Source of the DNA: Planctomycetota bacterium
Lineage (GTDB): Bacteria; Planctomycetota; GCA-002687715
Length of the DNA: 33,062 nt
Assembly (NCBI GenBank): GCA_002683135.1
Contig: NYSS01000099.1
Span: 10,594-43,655 of the forward strand
Direction: 5' to 3'
Of the stretch, positions 1-9,043 are shown piece by piece (the first letter of the stretch is position 1; every line of letters starts with the position of its first letter). The notes beneath the pieces were generated by a model that did no database searches, was not told the origin of the DNA, and worked only from the letters and a program-made list of their open reading frames with translations. The position numbers were made by a program, and so were the translations under genes.

Positions 1-310
1 CGGGCACGTTGTCGATGTAGACCACCACGTTGGCCAGGTTGCCTGCCGGGTCCACGAGCACGTCCTCGGAGGGCACGCCGTGGGGGTTCGCCTCCCGGCA
101 GGTGGGGCAAGAGCTGACGTCGAAAATGCGCGGCTTCGGCGGCGCCCCCTCCCACCGGATGCGACCGACAATCGCAACCGCGGACCGCTCCTCGGGATCG
201 CCAGCTGCGGGTGACGCCTTCTCCCCTGAATGGCTGCAAGCGGACAAGGCCCCCAACGTCAGGAACACGAGCGCGGCGAAACAACGGGAGCCGTTCATCG
301 CTGGGAACAT
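1..310 (-). CDS. Lipoprotein with carboxypeptidase-regulatory/cupredoxin-like N-terminus (3' end outside window)
   Basis: The gene runs off the left edge, leaving 103 codons. The ATG at 310 is chosen because GGAGG lies 6 bases upstream (317-321); a second in-frame ATG at 298 lacks this. The N-terminus has a hydrophobic stretch ending in a lipobox-like LSAC, so it is probably an exported lipoprotein. The mature part contains VGRIRWEGAPPKPR, then a CPTC motif, SEDVLVDPAG and NLANVVVYI. This pattern recalls a family of periplasmic proteins in Planctomycetes and Acidobacteria with a carboxypeptidase-regulatory-like domain, often found near cytochromes. The family call comes from memory of this pattern and is moderate. 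The active domain, if any, lies outside the window. It is divergent from the gene at 613. Confidence 0.6.
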   Translation of the reverse strand, partial: MFPAMNGSRCFAALVFLTLGALSACSHSGEKASPAAGDPEERSAVAIVGRIRWEGAPPKPRIFDVSSCPTCREANPHGVPSEDVLVDPAGNLANVVVYIDNVP

Positions 311-612
311 CAACGACCTCCGAACCGAGGAAAACCCTGAACTGAGGATGCCGGGACAGGGCGAAGGCGTTCAACGGGAATACGTTACAGGCGCACCTCG
401 GACTCGGCCACCACCGGCCGAGCACCGCCGTCATGGGCCCAGGGGCGCGCCGGGATTCGGTAATCCCTCAGTACACGAGTGGCTTCCGGTTAGTCTGCGG
501 ATGCACGAGATGGCGCATCCAAGACCATGAGCCACATGAAGAGACGGGGCGAGGGCATGGACGTGAACGGGCGCACGATCGAGCCGCCATCGCTGCCGGG
601 GATGACTGAGCC
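311..612. other. Divergent intergenic region, with a possible 29-codon upstream ORF
   Basis: This 302-base gap separates two divergently transcribed lipoprotein genes and should hold both promoters; no convincing -35/-10 pair stands out. Within it, an ORF from ATG 527 to TGA 614-616 encodes 29 residues and overlaps the ATG of the next gene (613) as ATGA. It has no clear ribosome binding site, so it may be chance or a coupling leader. No RNA gene or repeat is visible. Confidence 0.35.
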
Positions 613-2766
613 ATGAACCCAACGACCATGATCATCATCCCGTTGCTGCTCATCCTGCCCGCCTGCGGCACGGACAAACCCGAACCACCTCCGCCCGCCA
701 AGAAGCCTGCCCCACCCGCAACCATCGAGGAAGAGGTGCGCGGCAATGTGTTGTCACAGCCCATCGGCGTCGGACAGTCGGTAGCCGACCTGGGGCTCGG
801 CGACGCACTCGTGTCTCGCATCGTGGACCGGGTCATTCAAGCCTCGTATCAGGAGCGCTCCCTTCAGGTCCAGGGTGTGGTCACACCCCCGGAATCCGGG
901 GTCACCGCGCAACCGAACGATCCGGCCCGAGCCCAAGCGACTCAGCTATCGACAAGCCCGCTCCCAGCCCTTCCAGAGGCCACCCGCGCATATCGGGAGC
1001 GAACACCCGCGGGCCGCCCAGCGGTGCGAGGGTTTCGAACACAGTCGGAGGCCTGGCCTGTGGCTGACCCGCTCGCCCAGCCCGCCGGCGCGCTCCGAGA
1101 AGCAGCGGAGGTCATCGCCCGGGGCCTGGCCCCTCGAGGGCTGCTGCGCACGCTCGTCGAAGTGGTTGCGGTGCTCGGCCCTGCGGAGGTGGAGGACGCG
1201 CGGCCGGAGGTCATGCAGCAGCTCAAGGAGCTTGGCTTCCCCGTCGATTTGCTCCGCTACTTCGACCCCGACACCGATGGCCTGACCCTGACCCGGAACA
1301 TCGCGACGGACCTGCGCTCCGGCGCGACCACCGCGGCCGTGGCGGAGCGCTTGGCCAAGGCTGAGATGCGCTTCGTTCCCAGCGCCCCCGACTTTCGGGC
1401 GGCGAGCGAATCCGGCGAAGTCAGAGCTACAGCGTTGCGGCTCCAGCTGAGTCGCGGTGACTCCTGGGGACAGCTCGAGGACGGTGGCGGGGTCAAAGTC
1501 CTGCGGCAGCTCGTGACGTCTCTTCCAGGATCGACGATCTTCGCCCACATCGAGCCACGCTTCATCGACGTGTTGCGAGAGTCCGTCTCGGACCTCTCCC
1601 CCGATGCGCGAGATCGCATCCGACTGCTCCACGCGCAAGGCCCGGTCTCCCAGTGGGCTCAAGACAACGGGAAGGCTGGATCTTGCATCGACTCGGAGAA
1701 GGGCCGCGTGTCCGCGACCCTGATCCCGCGATACACCTCCCGAGGCCAAGACGGATCCGAGTACCTCGCCGGGGAGTCCCATCTATACGACGCGCTACGC
1801 GGTGCCGGACATCGCACCTACCAGTCACCCCTGTTGTTTCAGGGTGGCGATGTGCTCGTGGTTGAGCACCCGAAGCGAGGCGAGCGCTGGGCATTCGTCG
1901 GAGAGAGCGAGATCGCGCGCAACCGGGCCCTCGGCTTGACCAATGAGCAAGTCTCGACCGCGTTCGCCATCGAGCTCGGGGTGGATCGCTGCGTCGTGCT
2001 CCCCTCGATCTCCTTCCACATCGACTACGACGTCACCTTTCGAGTCGTCCGGGGCGAGCTCGTCGCGTTCGTCGAAGACACCGAGGCCGCTGTCGGGCTG
2101 GTCCTGGAGCAGGGCATCCGTGTCCTGCGCGAAGCGAACGTCATCAGCGCGGAGGCAGCCACCGAGCTCCGCCAGCAACTCGACGCGTCCAAGACCAACC
2201 CCACACTTCGAGATCAGTTCTTCCGTACGTTTTCGGGGAAGCTCTTTTCGACCGTGGACGAGCGCGGCGCCTTCCCGCTGGGGTTGATCCGACGATTTTC
2301 TGATCGGGACATTCACCGAGGGATCGGGAACTTCCAGCGCGTCATGTCCGCACTGGATCAGTTCGCGGCACTGGCCCTGACTCCCGCGGCGCTCGACGGA
2401 CCGGGCCATCAGCGCGCCCACCTGCGGGCCTATCGCCGTCAGAGCGCGCTGCGCGCGGACCTCGTCGATCAGCTCGGCGCCCTGGATATCCGGATCAAGG
2501 CGGTCCCGAGTTTCTCGGACGGCGCCCGGAGCATCACCACCATCAACGGGGTTCAGGTCCGTGGCGCCTACCTCCTGCCGACGTATGGCGGCAAGATCGC
2601 GAGCGCCGTCGACGCGGCAGCGAAGAGAGCGTTCGAATCCGTTCTCGGCGACGAGGTCCGAGTCATCGAGATCCAGTGCGCCGAGAGCCAGCGACGAAGC
2701 GGCGCGCTGCACTGCTCCGTGGCCACGTATCCCGAGCTGCTCTTCGAGCCAACCTCCAAGGACTGA
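613..2766 (+). CDS. Lipoprotein with C-terminal pentein-fold (deiminase-like) hydrolase domain
   Basis: 717 residues. The start is bounded by an in-frame TGA at 607-609. The N-terminus is a short signal ending in the lipobox LPAC, followed by a Pro-rich linker, so it is probably a membrane-anchored lipoprotein. Residues of about 40-330 are not recognised, though an EF-hand-like DPDTDG occurs near 220. From about residue 330 the order of motifs matches the guanidine-modifying (pentein) superfamily: QWAQDNG (347-353), GGDV (411-414), FHID (468-471, candidate catalytic His469) and ALHC (698-701, candidate catalytic Cys701), preceded by a GAYLLPTYGG strand like that before the Cys in agmatine and peptidyl-arginine deiminases. 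Arginine deimination is therefore possible, but substrate and activity are inferred. A candidate terminator follows at 2767. Confidence 0.6.
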   Translation: MNPTTMIIIPLLLILPACGTDKPEPPPPAKKPAPPATIEEEVRGNVLSQPIGVGQSVADLGLGDALVSRIVDRVIQASYQERSLQVQGVVTPPESGVTAQPNDPARAQATQLSTSPLPALPEATRAYRERTPAGRPAVRGFRTQSEAWPVADPLAQPAGALREAAEVIARGLAPRGLLRTLVEVVAVLGPAEVEDARPEVMQQLKELGFPVDLLRYFDPDTDGLTLTRNIATDLRSGATTAAVAERLAKAEMRFVPSAPDFRAASESGEVRATALRLQLSRGDSWGQLEDGGGVKVLRQLVTSLPGSTIFAHIEPRFIDVLRESVSDLSPDARDRIRLLHAQGPVSQWAQDNGKAGSCIDSEKGRVSATLIPRYTSRGQDGSEYLAGESHLYDALRGAGHRTYQSPLLFQGGDVLVVEHPKRGERWAFVGESEIARNRALGLTNEQVSTAFAIELGVDRCVVLPSISFHIDYDVTFRVVRGELVAFVEDTEAAVGLVLEQGIRVLREANVISAEAATELRQQLDASKTNPTLRDQFFRTFSGKLFSTVDERGAFPLGLIRRFSDRDIHRGIGNFQRVMSALDQFAALALTPAALDGPGHQRAHLRAYRRQSALRADLVDQLGALDIRIKAVPSFSDGARSITTINGVQVRGAYLLPTYGGKIASAVDAAAKRAFESVLGDEVRVIEIQCAESQRRSGALHCSVATYPELLFEPTSKD

Positions 2767-2789
2767 CGCGGGGCCCGCGGTTCTTCTTT
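2767..2789 (+). terminator. Candidate Rho-independent terminator
   Basis: Directly after the stop codon at 2766, CGCGG (2767-2771) pairs with CCGCG (2775-2779) around a 3-base loop. A pyrimidine run TTCTTCTTT follows at 2781-2789. The stem is short but entirely G:C. It sits between two convergent genes, where a terminator is expected. Confidence 0.4.
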
Positions 2790-2831
2790 GCCGACTTCCC
2801 GATCGACGCTGTCGGCCGGGAAGACCGGAGG

Positions 2832-5768
2832 CTACTGGCTGACCAGCTCGATGGGATCGGTGAGCATCACGATGCCACCAGCGCTGTCGAGGATCGCGCC
2901 CACCGCGTAGATCGTCGGCGCCCCAGCCGGCAGCGGCCACGTGGTCGACCCACCCGCCCCCTGCCCCGTGTTGCCGATATTGCCCTGGAGCATGGACGTG
3001 TAACCGGGATCGACCAGGGAGATCGTGGTCAACCCGTCCCAGAGCAGGTGGATCAACCCCACGTTGGTCGCGATGCCGGGGGACGTCCCGCTGGAGGACA
3101 GCGCGATCGTGAACGTCGCCCCCGGGACCAGCGACTGCGGGACGTCCGACACCGTGAGGCTCACGGTCTGCCCCATGATCGTGTCGCCCGTTAGCTCGAG
3201 GTGCGGGATGCGCACCGCCGATGCGAACGGCTCGTTGCCACCCTGTAGATAGTCCCGATAAACGAGCGTCGCCACCCCGCTGGATTGGTCCACCATGAAC
3301 ACGGAGCCCTCGGCCCCGTCGGGGAAGTCCACGTCCGGCCCGGAGAACGTGACGTCCACCGGCCCGTCGAACACCCCATTGGAAGGAGAATATGCGTAGG
3401 CCAGCGTCTGGTTACCGGGGTTGCCGTACTCCATCGCCACGTAGACGGCGTTCCACGTCGCGGCGATTTGCGGATTGTTGTTGGCCTCTGAGCCGCTGGG
3501 GTCAAGCGGCACAGCGGCGTTCCACGTGCCCCCCCCGTTGTAGGTATAGGACGCATAGGCCTTGTTGCCGGCGGGGCCGACGGAGCCCCCCGCCGCCGCG
3601 TCGTCAGCCCACGCCACATAGGCACGATGCTGGACGACGGAGACTGAAGGCACGCCCGCGGACGCGCCCGGGGTAGCCTGCGCGTTCAGCGACAGCGTCT
3701 TTTCACTCAGCCAGGTGTTGCCGCCGTTCTGGGAGCTGACGGTGTGGACGAGGTCGTTGCCCGTCCCGTCGTCGAGCCAGGCCACCGTGATGCGGACCCC
3801 GTCCATGGCGACGCGCACGGAATCCGCGCCCCCCACCAGACTGGACTCGATCGACGTCTCCGTCCACGTCTGGCCCCGGTCCTGTGAGACCAAGACCCAG
3901 ACGTCGTCCTGGTTCTGCCCGAAAATCGTCTGCCGATCATCGATGAAGGCGATCACGACCCGGTCACCGTCGGCGACCATGTACGGGTCATCCACGTCGT
4001 TGTGCGGCCAGGTCCCGTTCGAATGCCCGGCGACCTGCGTGTTGATGACGACCGGCGTGCTCCACGTCAAGCCGGCGTTGGTGGACCGCGTGAAGCGCAG
4101 CTCCTCCGCCTGGCCGAGCCCGCTCAGCGCGTCCTCCGTCCAGCACACGTAGACCGTGTCCCCCGAGCTCGCGATCCGAATGCGCTCCGCGTCGCTGGTG
4201 ACATGGGACCCGTCGGTCTGGGTATTGAGGTAGCTGGTGACGGCGTTCCAGGTGATCCCTCCGTTGACGCTGCGGTTGAACCCGACGTCCTGGCTGTCGG
4301 AGACCCCTTGGGCAGCCCCTGACCGGGACTCCTCCCAGACACACACGAGGGTGCCGTTGGCGCAGGCAGCCACCTTGGGACGCTCCGAGTCAGCGCTGTT
4401 GGCGAGATCTCCGCGATCGACGCGGGCGCTGTTGGCGAAGGTCCGGCCTTCGTCCTCGGAGACCGCCACGTAGATGTCCTCAAACCAGGGCGGCGCCCCG
4501 CGCGGGTCGGCCCACGTGGTGACGACGCGGCCTCCACGCATGTCCATGGAGAGGCCATCCTGCCCCACTCCGATGTTGGAGGAGTTCGGGTCGAGGCGGA
4601 TCGGCTGCCGCACCAGGGTCTGGGGCGGCGTGAGGACCGGCGGGCCGGAGAGGCATTGCCGGGACGCCTTGAATGCCAGGATAGAGTTGATCGAGCTGGC
4701 GCTGAACGCGGTGACGTTGCCACCGCACCCCCCCAGCCCCGAGCACATGATCCAGCAGCTGCCGCCCGAACAGTGGCTCGCGTTCCAGTTGTGCCCAAGC
4801 TCGTGCGCCGTGAGACCGACCCGGCTCGTCACGTTGTTCGTGTAACGCTGACCGAGCCCATACGCGTATCCGCCACAGATGGCGCCGAGATAAGCGACGC
4901 CGATCGTGCTTCCGGACAGGTTGCGGCCCGTCATCAGGTGCGCCACGTCCCTCTGCACCCCCGTGTGGTTGGCGGTCCAGTAGGTGCGAAACTCCGAGAG
5001 CAGGTTGCTCGAGTTGTTGGTGGTATACGGATTCGACCCCGAAGACGTACGGACGATGACGGTCGTGATGATGTATCCGATGCTCACGTCGGACTGGTAG
5101 ATCGCGTCGGTGCCGTTGATGATGTTCTCCGCATCCAGCACCGTGTTGTTCAGGTTGTTGCCGTTGGCGCTGTAGAACTGGAGGTCGCAATCGACGGCGA
5201 TCTCGCAGAACTTCAGGTTGCCGAGTCCGCCGCGGACGCCCCCCGAACCCAGGCCGCCCAGCGCCGGGACCGGCACGGCCACGCAGGTGCCGGACGTGGG
5301 GACGTTGTGACGGGCGTCGTAGACGACATGGGCATCGGCGGCAGCGGCCGGGTCGACCTCGCGCACCGGCTGGATACCGAGGGTCGTCCCCAGGAGCCGG
5401 ATCACCCCGGTGATGGACGGGCCGTTACGGGAGATCGCGACGACCGAACCGTACAACCCGGAGATCGCTCCACGATAGGTGGCGACCGGGGGTACAGGGA
5501 CGGGCACGAGCCCCGAGGGCCCATCCGCCAGGACCTGGAAGTCGGGCGACCGCAGGGAGTGGGGCTGGCATCGCGCCTCGTACTGCACATCTCCCATCCA
5601 GATCGGGAACGTGATCGGGCCGGCCCCCGTCGCCACCACGCTCTGGATCGTCCCAGCTGTGATGTCAAAGCCCTGGAGCACGGACGGAGGGGCTGGCACT
5701 GGCTGCCCCCACAGGGGCAGAACGAGGGCGCAGATCACGAGGGGGAGACGCCTGGCAGGAAACGACAT
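2832..5768 (-). CDS. Secreted metzincin-like zinc metallopeptidase with sialidase-type (BNR/Asp-box) repeats
   Basis: 978 residues. ATG 5768 is chosen because GGAG lies 6 bases upstream and a signal peptide (PLVICALVLPLWGQ) follows directly; the frame stays open further upstream. The N-terminal third looks like a prodomain. Residues 322-332 read HELGHNWNASH, an HExxHxxxxxH zinc site, and Met341 in CWIMCSG fits a Met-turn, so the catalytic domain resembles reprolysin-like (M12) metzincins. From about 400 to 850 there are repeated Asp-box-like motifs (S-EDEGRTF, NGGITWN, NAGLTWS, DRGQTWT, NGGNTWL, GGGTWN), as in sialidase/BNR beta-propellers. The last 110 residues form a beta-rich domain. The product probably acts outside the cell on proteins or glycoproteins; the substrate is unknown. 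The gene is convergent with the preceding lipoprotein gene. Confidence 0.8.
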   Translation of the reverse strand: MSFPARRLPLVICALVLPLWGQPVPAPPSVLQGFDITAGTIQSVVATGAGPITFPIWMGDVQYEARCQPHSLRSPDFQVLADGPSGLVPVPVPPVATYRGAISGLYGSVVAISRNGPSITGVIRLLGTTLGIQPVREVDPAAAADAHVVYDARHNVPTSGTCVAVPVPALGGLGSGGVRGGLGNLKFCEIAVDCDLQFYSANGNNLNNTVLDAENIINGTDAIYQSDVSIGYIITTVIVRTSSGSNPYTTNNSSNLLSEFRTYWTANHTGVQRDVAHLMTGRNLSGSTIGVAYLGAICGGYAYGLGQRYTNNVTSRVGLTAHELGHNWNASHCSGGSCWIMCSGLGGCGGNVTAFSASSINSILAFKASRQCLSGPPVLTPPQTLVRQPIRLDPNSSNIGVGQDGLSMDMRGGRVVTTWADPRGAPPWFEDIYVAVSEDEGRTFANSARVDRGDLANSADSERPKVAACANGTLVCVWEESRSGAAQGVSDSQDVGFNRSVNGGITWNAVTSYLNTQTDGSHVTSDAERIRIASSGDTVYVCWTEDALSGLGQAEELRFTRSTNAGLTWSTPVVINTQVAGHSNGTWPHNDVDDPYMVADGDRVVIAFIDDRQTIFGQNQDDVWVLVSQDRGQTWTETSIESSLVGGADSVRVAMDGVRITVAWLDDGTGNDLVHTVSSQNGGNTWLSEKTLSLNAQATPGASAGVPSVSVVQHRAYVAWADDAAAGGSVGPAGNKAYASYTYNGGGTWNAAVPLDPSGSEANNNPQIAATWNAVYVAMEYGNPGNQTLAYAYSPSNGVFDGPVDVTFSGPDVDFPDGAEGSVFMVDQSSGVATLVYRDYLQGGNEPFASAVRIPHLELTGDTIMGQTVSLTVSDVPQSLVPGATFTIALSSSGTSPGIATNVGLIHLLWDGLTTISLVDPGYTSMLQGNIGNTGQGAGGSTTWPLPAGAPTIYAVGAILDSAGGIVMLTDPIELVSQ

Positions 5769-5904
5769 GGAGCACTCCGAAACGAACAGTTCCTTGGTCC
5801 CACTATACCGGTTCGCCCCCACCCGCCGAGAAGCCCAATCGATACGAAACGGGCCCCACACCGACCCATGCGGTACTGTCTAACAGGGCGCTGCCCTTGC
5901 ACTC

Positions 5905-6933
5905 ATGGACACCCGCATCGATCCCGGAAAACACCCCTATTGCGCGCGCCCCTGGCGCCAGGTGACCTTCCTGTCCGACGGCACGGCGGTTTGCGCCTGC
6001 ATCGACGCGGCGCGAACCAACCCCCTCGGCAACATCCACGAGCGCACATTCGACGAGATATGGAACGGCCCGGAGTACCGGCAACTACGCGGGCTCATCG
6101 CCAGCGACCAGATCGACGCCGTGCCTATCTGCCAGCAATGCCCCAACCGGATCAGCGACGGGCCCGCGGACCGCTCGAAGGTGGAGGGCTTCCCCTACCC
6201 CACCTCGCTCTATCTGGAGTCCGTGGCCGCGTGCAACCTGAAGTGCCCCGGCTGCGACCGCGAGGCCATCGAGGGCAACCGTGACGGCAAGCTCGTCATG
6301 GACATGGACGCATACAAGAAGATCATCGACCCCCTGTCCCCCAACCTCACCTACATGGAGTACCACCTCGGCGGCGAGAACTTCATGCACAAGCAATGGC
6401 CGGAGATGATCCGCTACGCCAAGGACAACAACCCAAACGTATTCGTCCTCACGAGCACGAACGGTCACTACTTCCGCAACACCGAGGAGCGGGAAGCGCT
6501 CGTCAACTGCGGCATCGACGGCGTGATCTTCTCTATCGACGGGGCCACCCAGGAGAGCTACGAGAAGTACCGGGTGCGCGGCAAGCTCGATCTCGTCCTC
6601 GACGCGATGAAGGGGGTCATCGAAGCTCGTGAGCGACTCGGCAAGACCCGCCCCCTCATCTGCTGGCGCTACATCCTCTTCGAGTGGAACGACTCGGAGG
6701 AAGAGATGAACCTGGCGCGCCAGATGGCCAAGGACATCGGCGTCGACTTCTTCGCCTGGCACCTGAACGTCGCGGAAGCCGACTACTCGTCCGACCGTTA
6801 CCACATCGGGAGCCCGCACCTCGAAGAGATCGCGGACGAGCTGTGGGACAACATCCAGTACTCCGTCCAGTTGCCCGCGGTGTACGACCCGTACAGCGAC
6901 ACGACGATCCAGCACACCTCGGTCGAGGCGTAG
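5905..6933 (+). CDS. Radical SAM protein with N-terminal SPASM-like cysteine region
   Basis: 342 residues. The radical SAM [4Fe-4S] motif is CNLKCPGC (Cys110, Cys114, Cys117), followed by a GGE-type motif (HLGGENFMH) and the core strands VFVLTSTNG and GVIFSIDGA. Ahead of it, residues 13-79 hold a SPASM/twitch-like region: Cys13, Cys30, Cys32, the GNIHERTFDEIWNGPEYRQLR signature that normally follows the first SPASM cysteines, and CQQC (76-79). The usual order is SAM core first and SPASM last, so here the order is reversed. No precursor peptide or partner gene lies next to it, and the reaction cannot be named. No clear ribosome binding site precedes ATG 5905. It converges on the ABC operon with a 17-base gap. 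Confidence 0.8.
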   Translation: MDTRIDPGKHPYCARPWRQVTFLSDGTAVCACIDAARTNPLGNIHERTFDEIWNGPEYRQLRGLIASDQIDAVPICQQCPNRISDGPADRSKVEGFPYPTSLYLESVAACNLKCPGCDREAIEGNRDGKLVMDMDAYKKIIDPLSPNLTYMEYHLGGENFMHKQWPEMIRYAKDNNPNVFVLTSTNGHYFRNTEEREALVNCGIDGVIFSIDGATQESYEKYRVRGKLDLVLDAMKGVIEARERLGKTRPLICWRYILFEWNDSEEEMNLARQMAKDIGVDFFAWHLNVAEADYSSDRYHIGSPHLEEIADELWDNIQYSVQLPAVYDPYSDTTIQHTSVEA

Positions 6934-6950
6934 CTGGAAAACGAGGCGCT

Positions 6951-7877
6951 CTACCGGCGATCCAGCGCCCCTGAGAGCCGCTGGACGTTCGCCTGCATGA
7001 CCTCGAGATAGGCACCGGCGCCCGCGGCCAGGTTCGCCGCGGGCGAGAACTCCACGCTGGTCACGTTGAAGCGCTCCAGCAGGAGTTTCTCCGTCGCCGG
7101 AAGCGGGGCCCGCTCCCAGAGCATGACTCGCGTCGCCGCGGACCCCTCGAGCTTCAAGGCGAGCTCGACCAGCGCCTTGCCCGGGAGCGGCGCTTCTGGA
7201 TCCAGATCCAGGTTCGTGACCGTCCAGCCGAGCTCTCGAGCGAGGTAGTTGTACGCATGTCGGCTCGCCAGGAGCGTTACATCGTTGAGCTTGGGCGTGA
7301 CCTCCACGAGCCGCGCCCGCAGCGCGTCGAGGTCGGCGGTCACTCCCGCCAACCCTTCGTCGAATGTCGCCCCATGCTCCGGCCACGCCCGTTTCATGGC
7401 GTCCGCGATGGCGCGTGCCTGTGCCTTCGCCAGCTCGGGGGCGACCCAGGTGTGCCCGTCCGTGCCCGCGTGGGTGTGGTCCGCGCCACCACCACCGTGG
7501 CTGTGGGTGACGCCCTCTATCGTGATGAAGCGATCCTTGAAGGACGCCGCCGTCTCTACCGTACGGCTGCGAGCGAGGCTGGCGCCGGGGACCCACTTCT
7601 CGAACTCGGCGCCATTGACGACGACCAACCGCGCCGACTGGTACCGCTCGATCACATCACGAGGCGGCGCCCAGAAGATCGCGTCTGCGCCCCGAGGCAA
7701 CGGACACTGGACCGCAACCTTGCCCGACGCGATCCGTCGCGCCATCCAGGCGGTCGGATGAAAGGTCGTGTAGACCGCGTCCTCGAGCACCCCCCTGCCC
7801 GAAGAGTCACCGGCAGCGTCGCCGCAGGACCCAAGGGACAAGGCGAGCAGGGCAAACGAAACCACAGTGACTCTCAT
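6951..7877 (-). CDS. ZnuA-like metal-binding lipoprotein (ABC solute-binding protein)
   Basis: 308 residues from ATG 7877, which overlaps the permease stop as TGATG; AAGG lies 7 bases upstream. A signal with lipobox LGSC (Cys18) anchors it to the membrane. The expected metal ligands of the cluster A-I (ZnuA/TroA) family are visible: His40 in TTFHPTAW, His142 in DGHTWVAPE (the family's DPHxWLDP site) and His207 in SRHAYNYLA. Between the first two sits a His-rich loop (about 124-142, THSHGGGGADHTHAGTDGH), typical of zinc-binding members. It probably captures Zn2+ or a similar ion outside the membrane. It is unusual in following an FtsX/MacB-type permease instead of a ZnuB-type one. Confidence 0.85.
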   Translation of the reverse strand: MRVTVVSFALLALSLGSCGDAAGDSSGRGVLEDAVYTTFHPTAWMARRIASGKVAVQCPLPRGADAIFWAPPRDVIERYQSARLVVVNGAEFEKWVPGASLARSRTVETAASFKDRFITIEGVTHSHGGGGADHTHAGTDGHTWVAPELAKAQARAIADAMKRAWPEHGATFDEGLAGVTADLDALRARLVEVTPKLNDVTLLASRHAYNYLARELGWTVTNLDLDPEAPLPGKALVELALKLEGSAATRVMLWERAPLPATEKLLLERFNVTSVEFSPAANLAAGAGAYLEVMQANVQRLSGALDRR

Positions 7878-9043
7878 CACAGCACCTTGGACAGGTCGGG
7901 CAACATCAGGTGCAGCGCCAGCATGCCGGCGCCCGCCAACGTGCCCGCGAGCAGCCCCACGAACAACAACTCGACCGCATAGAGGTTCACCACCGTGGAA
8001 CGGCTACACCCGATCCGATCGAGCGTCAGCATCTCCCGCGCCCGAAGGCGAGTCGACAACACCACCACGAGCGCGATGAGCAACAGGGTAGTCAGCGCCA
8101 GGACCCCCCAGTAGACATCGAGGAACGCCTTGACCTTGAACACGAAGCCCATGAGCTCCTCGATCACCGCCTGCGGCACCAACATCTGCCACTCCCGGGA
8201 CACGTTGAAGCGGGCCTTGAGCAGGGTGCTGGATTTGCGGTCGCGAGGGGCCACGATGACAGCGGACAGGGGGAGCGCATCGGCTGGCCCGTGATAGTGA
8301 AAGGTATGGGCATTGGCAGGCGTCACCTCGTTGTATTGCATCAACGCAGGGCTCAGGTGGATGCGGTCGCCCCGCTCCCCGAGCACCAATCCCTTGTCCA
8401 CGCTGGCCGCCTCGTCGTGGCCATGCACGAGCCCCTCGAGGATCCAGGTCGTGCGGATGTCGACGAAGACCGCGTCATCGTCGGGCGTACCCGTCTCCGC
8501 CAGCACGCCGCAAACCGCCATCTTGAGCGCTGGGGGTTTCGCGATGTCGTACAGGTCCTTGCGGTCGGAGAAGAGGTGGTCTCCGGGGCCGAGACCCAGG
8601 TCACGGGCGACCTGGGCGCCCAGGGCGACATCCCCGAGCTGCAGAGGCACCGTCCCCAAATCGGGGCGGATCCCACGCAGCTCGTAGTACTCAACGGATG
8701 TCCCGACGATCGGGCGCTCCCGCGCCGTATGGCGCACGTTGACGGGGATCGGCGTACCCAGGCGGCTCGCCTCGATCTCCAGCAGCTGCGTCCAGGGGAT
8801 GGAATCGAGGGACGCTTTGCGAAAGTACAACCCGGACATCACGAGGTCGAAGCGGTTGCCCCTCGCCCCGGCGATCAGCGGCGTCTGTCGTGCGCGCGCC
8901 CCCAGTTCCTCCTCGTATCGGTCCACCAGCAACCTCGTCGCGAGCGGCAGGAACGCGGGGACCGCGATGCACAGGATGAGGACCAGGGTCTGCGCACGGT
9001 TGTGGCGCAGATGCCGCCACGAGAGCAACCAGACACCCCTCAC
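7877..9043 (-). CDS. ABC transporter permease, FtsX/MacB-like
   Basis: 388 residues from a GTG at 9043, which overlaps the ATPase stop as GTGA; the open frame upstream of this is shadow reading of the ATPase gene. One membrane segment near residues 19-39 (TLVLILCIAVPAFLPLATRLL) is followed by a long extracytoplasmic domain (about 40-290). Further segments lie near 297-320 and 350-375, with the cytoplasmic loop LRAREMLTLDRIGCSRSTVV between them, like the MLALGASR loop of FtsX/MacB permeases. Family members normally have four segments. Only three are clear here and the protein ends soon after the third, so it seems one short. It should form the membrane part of the transporter with the neighbouring ATPase. 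Confidence 0.8.
   Translation of the reverse strand: MRGVWLLSWRHLRHNRAQTLVLILCIAVPAFLPLATRLLVDRYEEELGARARQTPLIAGARGNRFDLVMSGLYFRKASLDSIPWTQLLEIEASRLGTPIPVNVRHTARERPIVGTSVEYYELRGIRPDLGTVPLQLGDVALGAQVARDLGLGPGDHLFSDRKDLYDIAKPPALKMAVCGVLAETGTPDDDAVFVDIRTTWILEGLVHGHDEAASVDKGLVLGERGDRIHLSPALMQYNEVTPANAHTFHYHGPADALPLSAVIVAPRDRKSSTLLKARFNVSREWQMLVPQAVIEELMGFVFKVKAFLDVYWGVLALTTLLLIALVVVLSTRLRAREMLTLDRIGCSRSTVVNLYAVELLFVGLLAGTLAGAGMLALHLMLPDLSKVL

Noticed and set aside
4656-6284. 542-codon plus-strand open frame rich in Arg, His and Asp
   Set aside because: Antisense to the metalloprotease and out of frame with the radical SAM gene; low-complexity composition typical of shadow frames.
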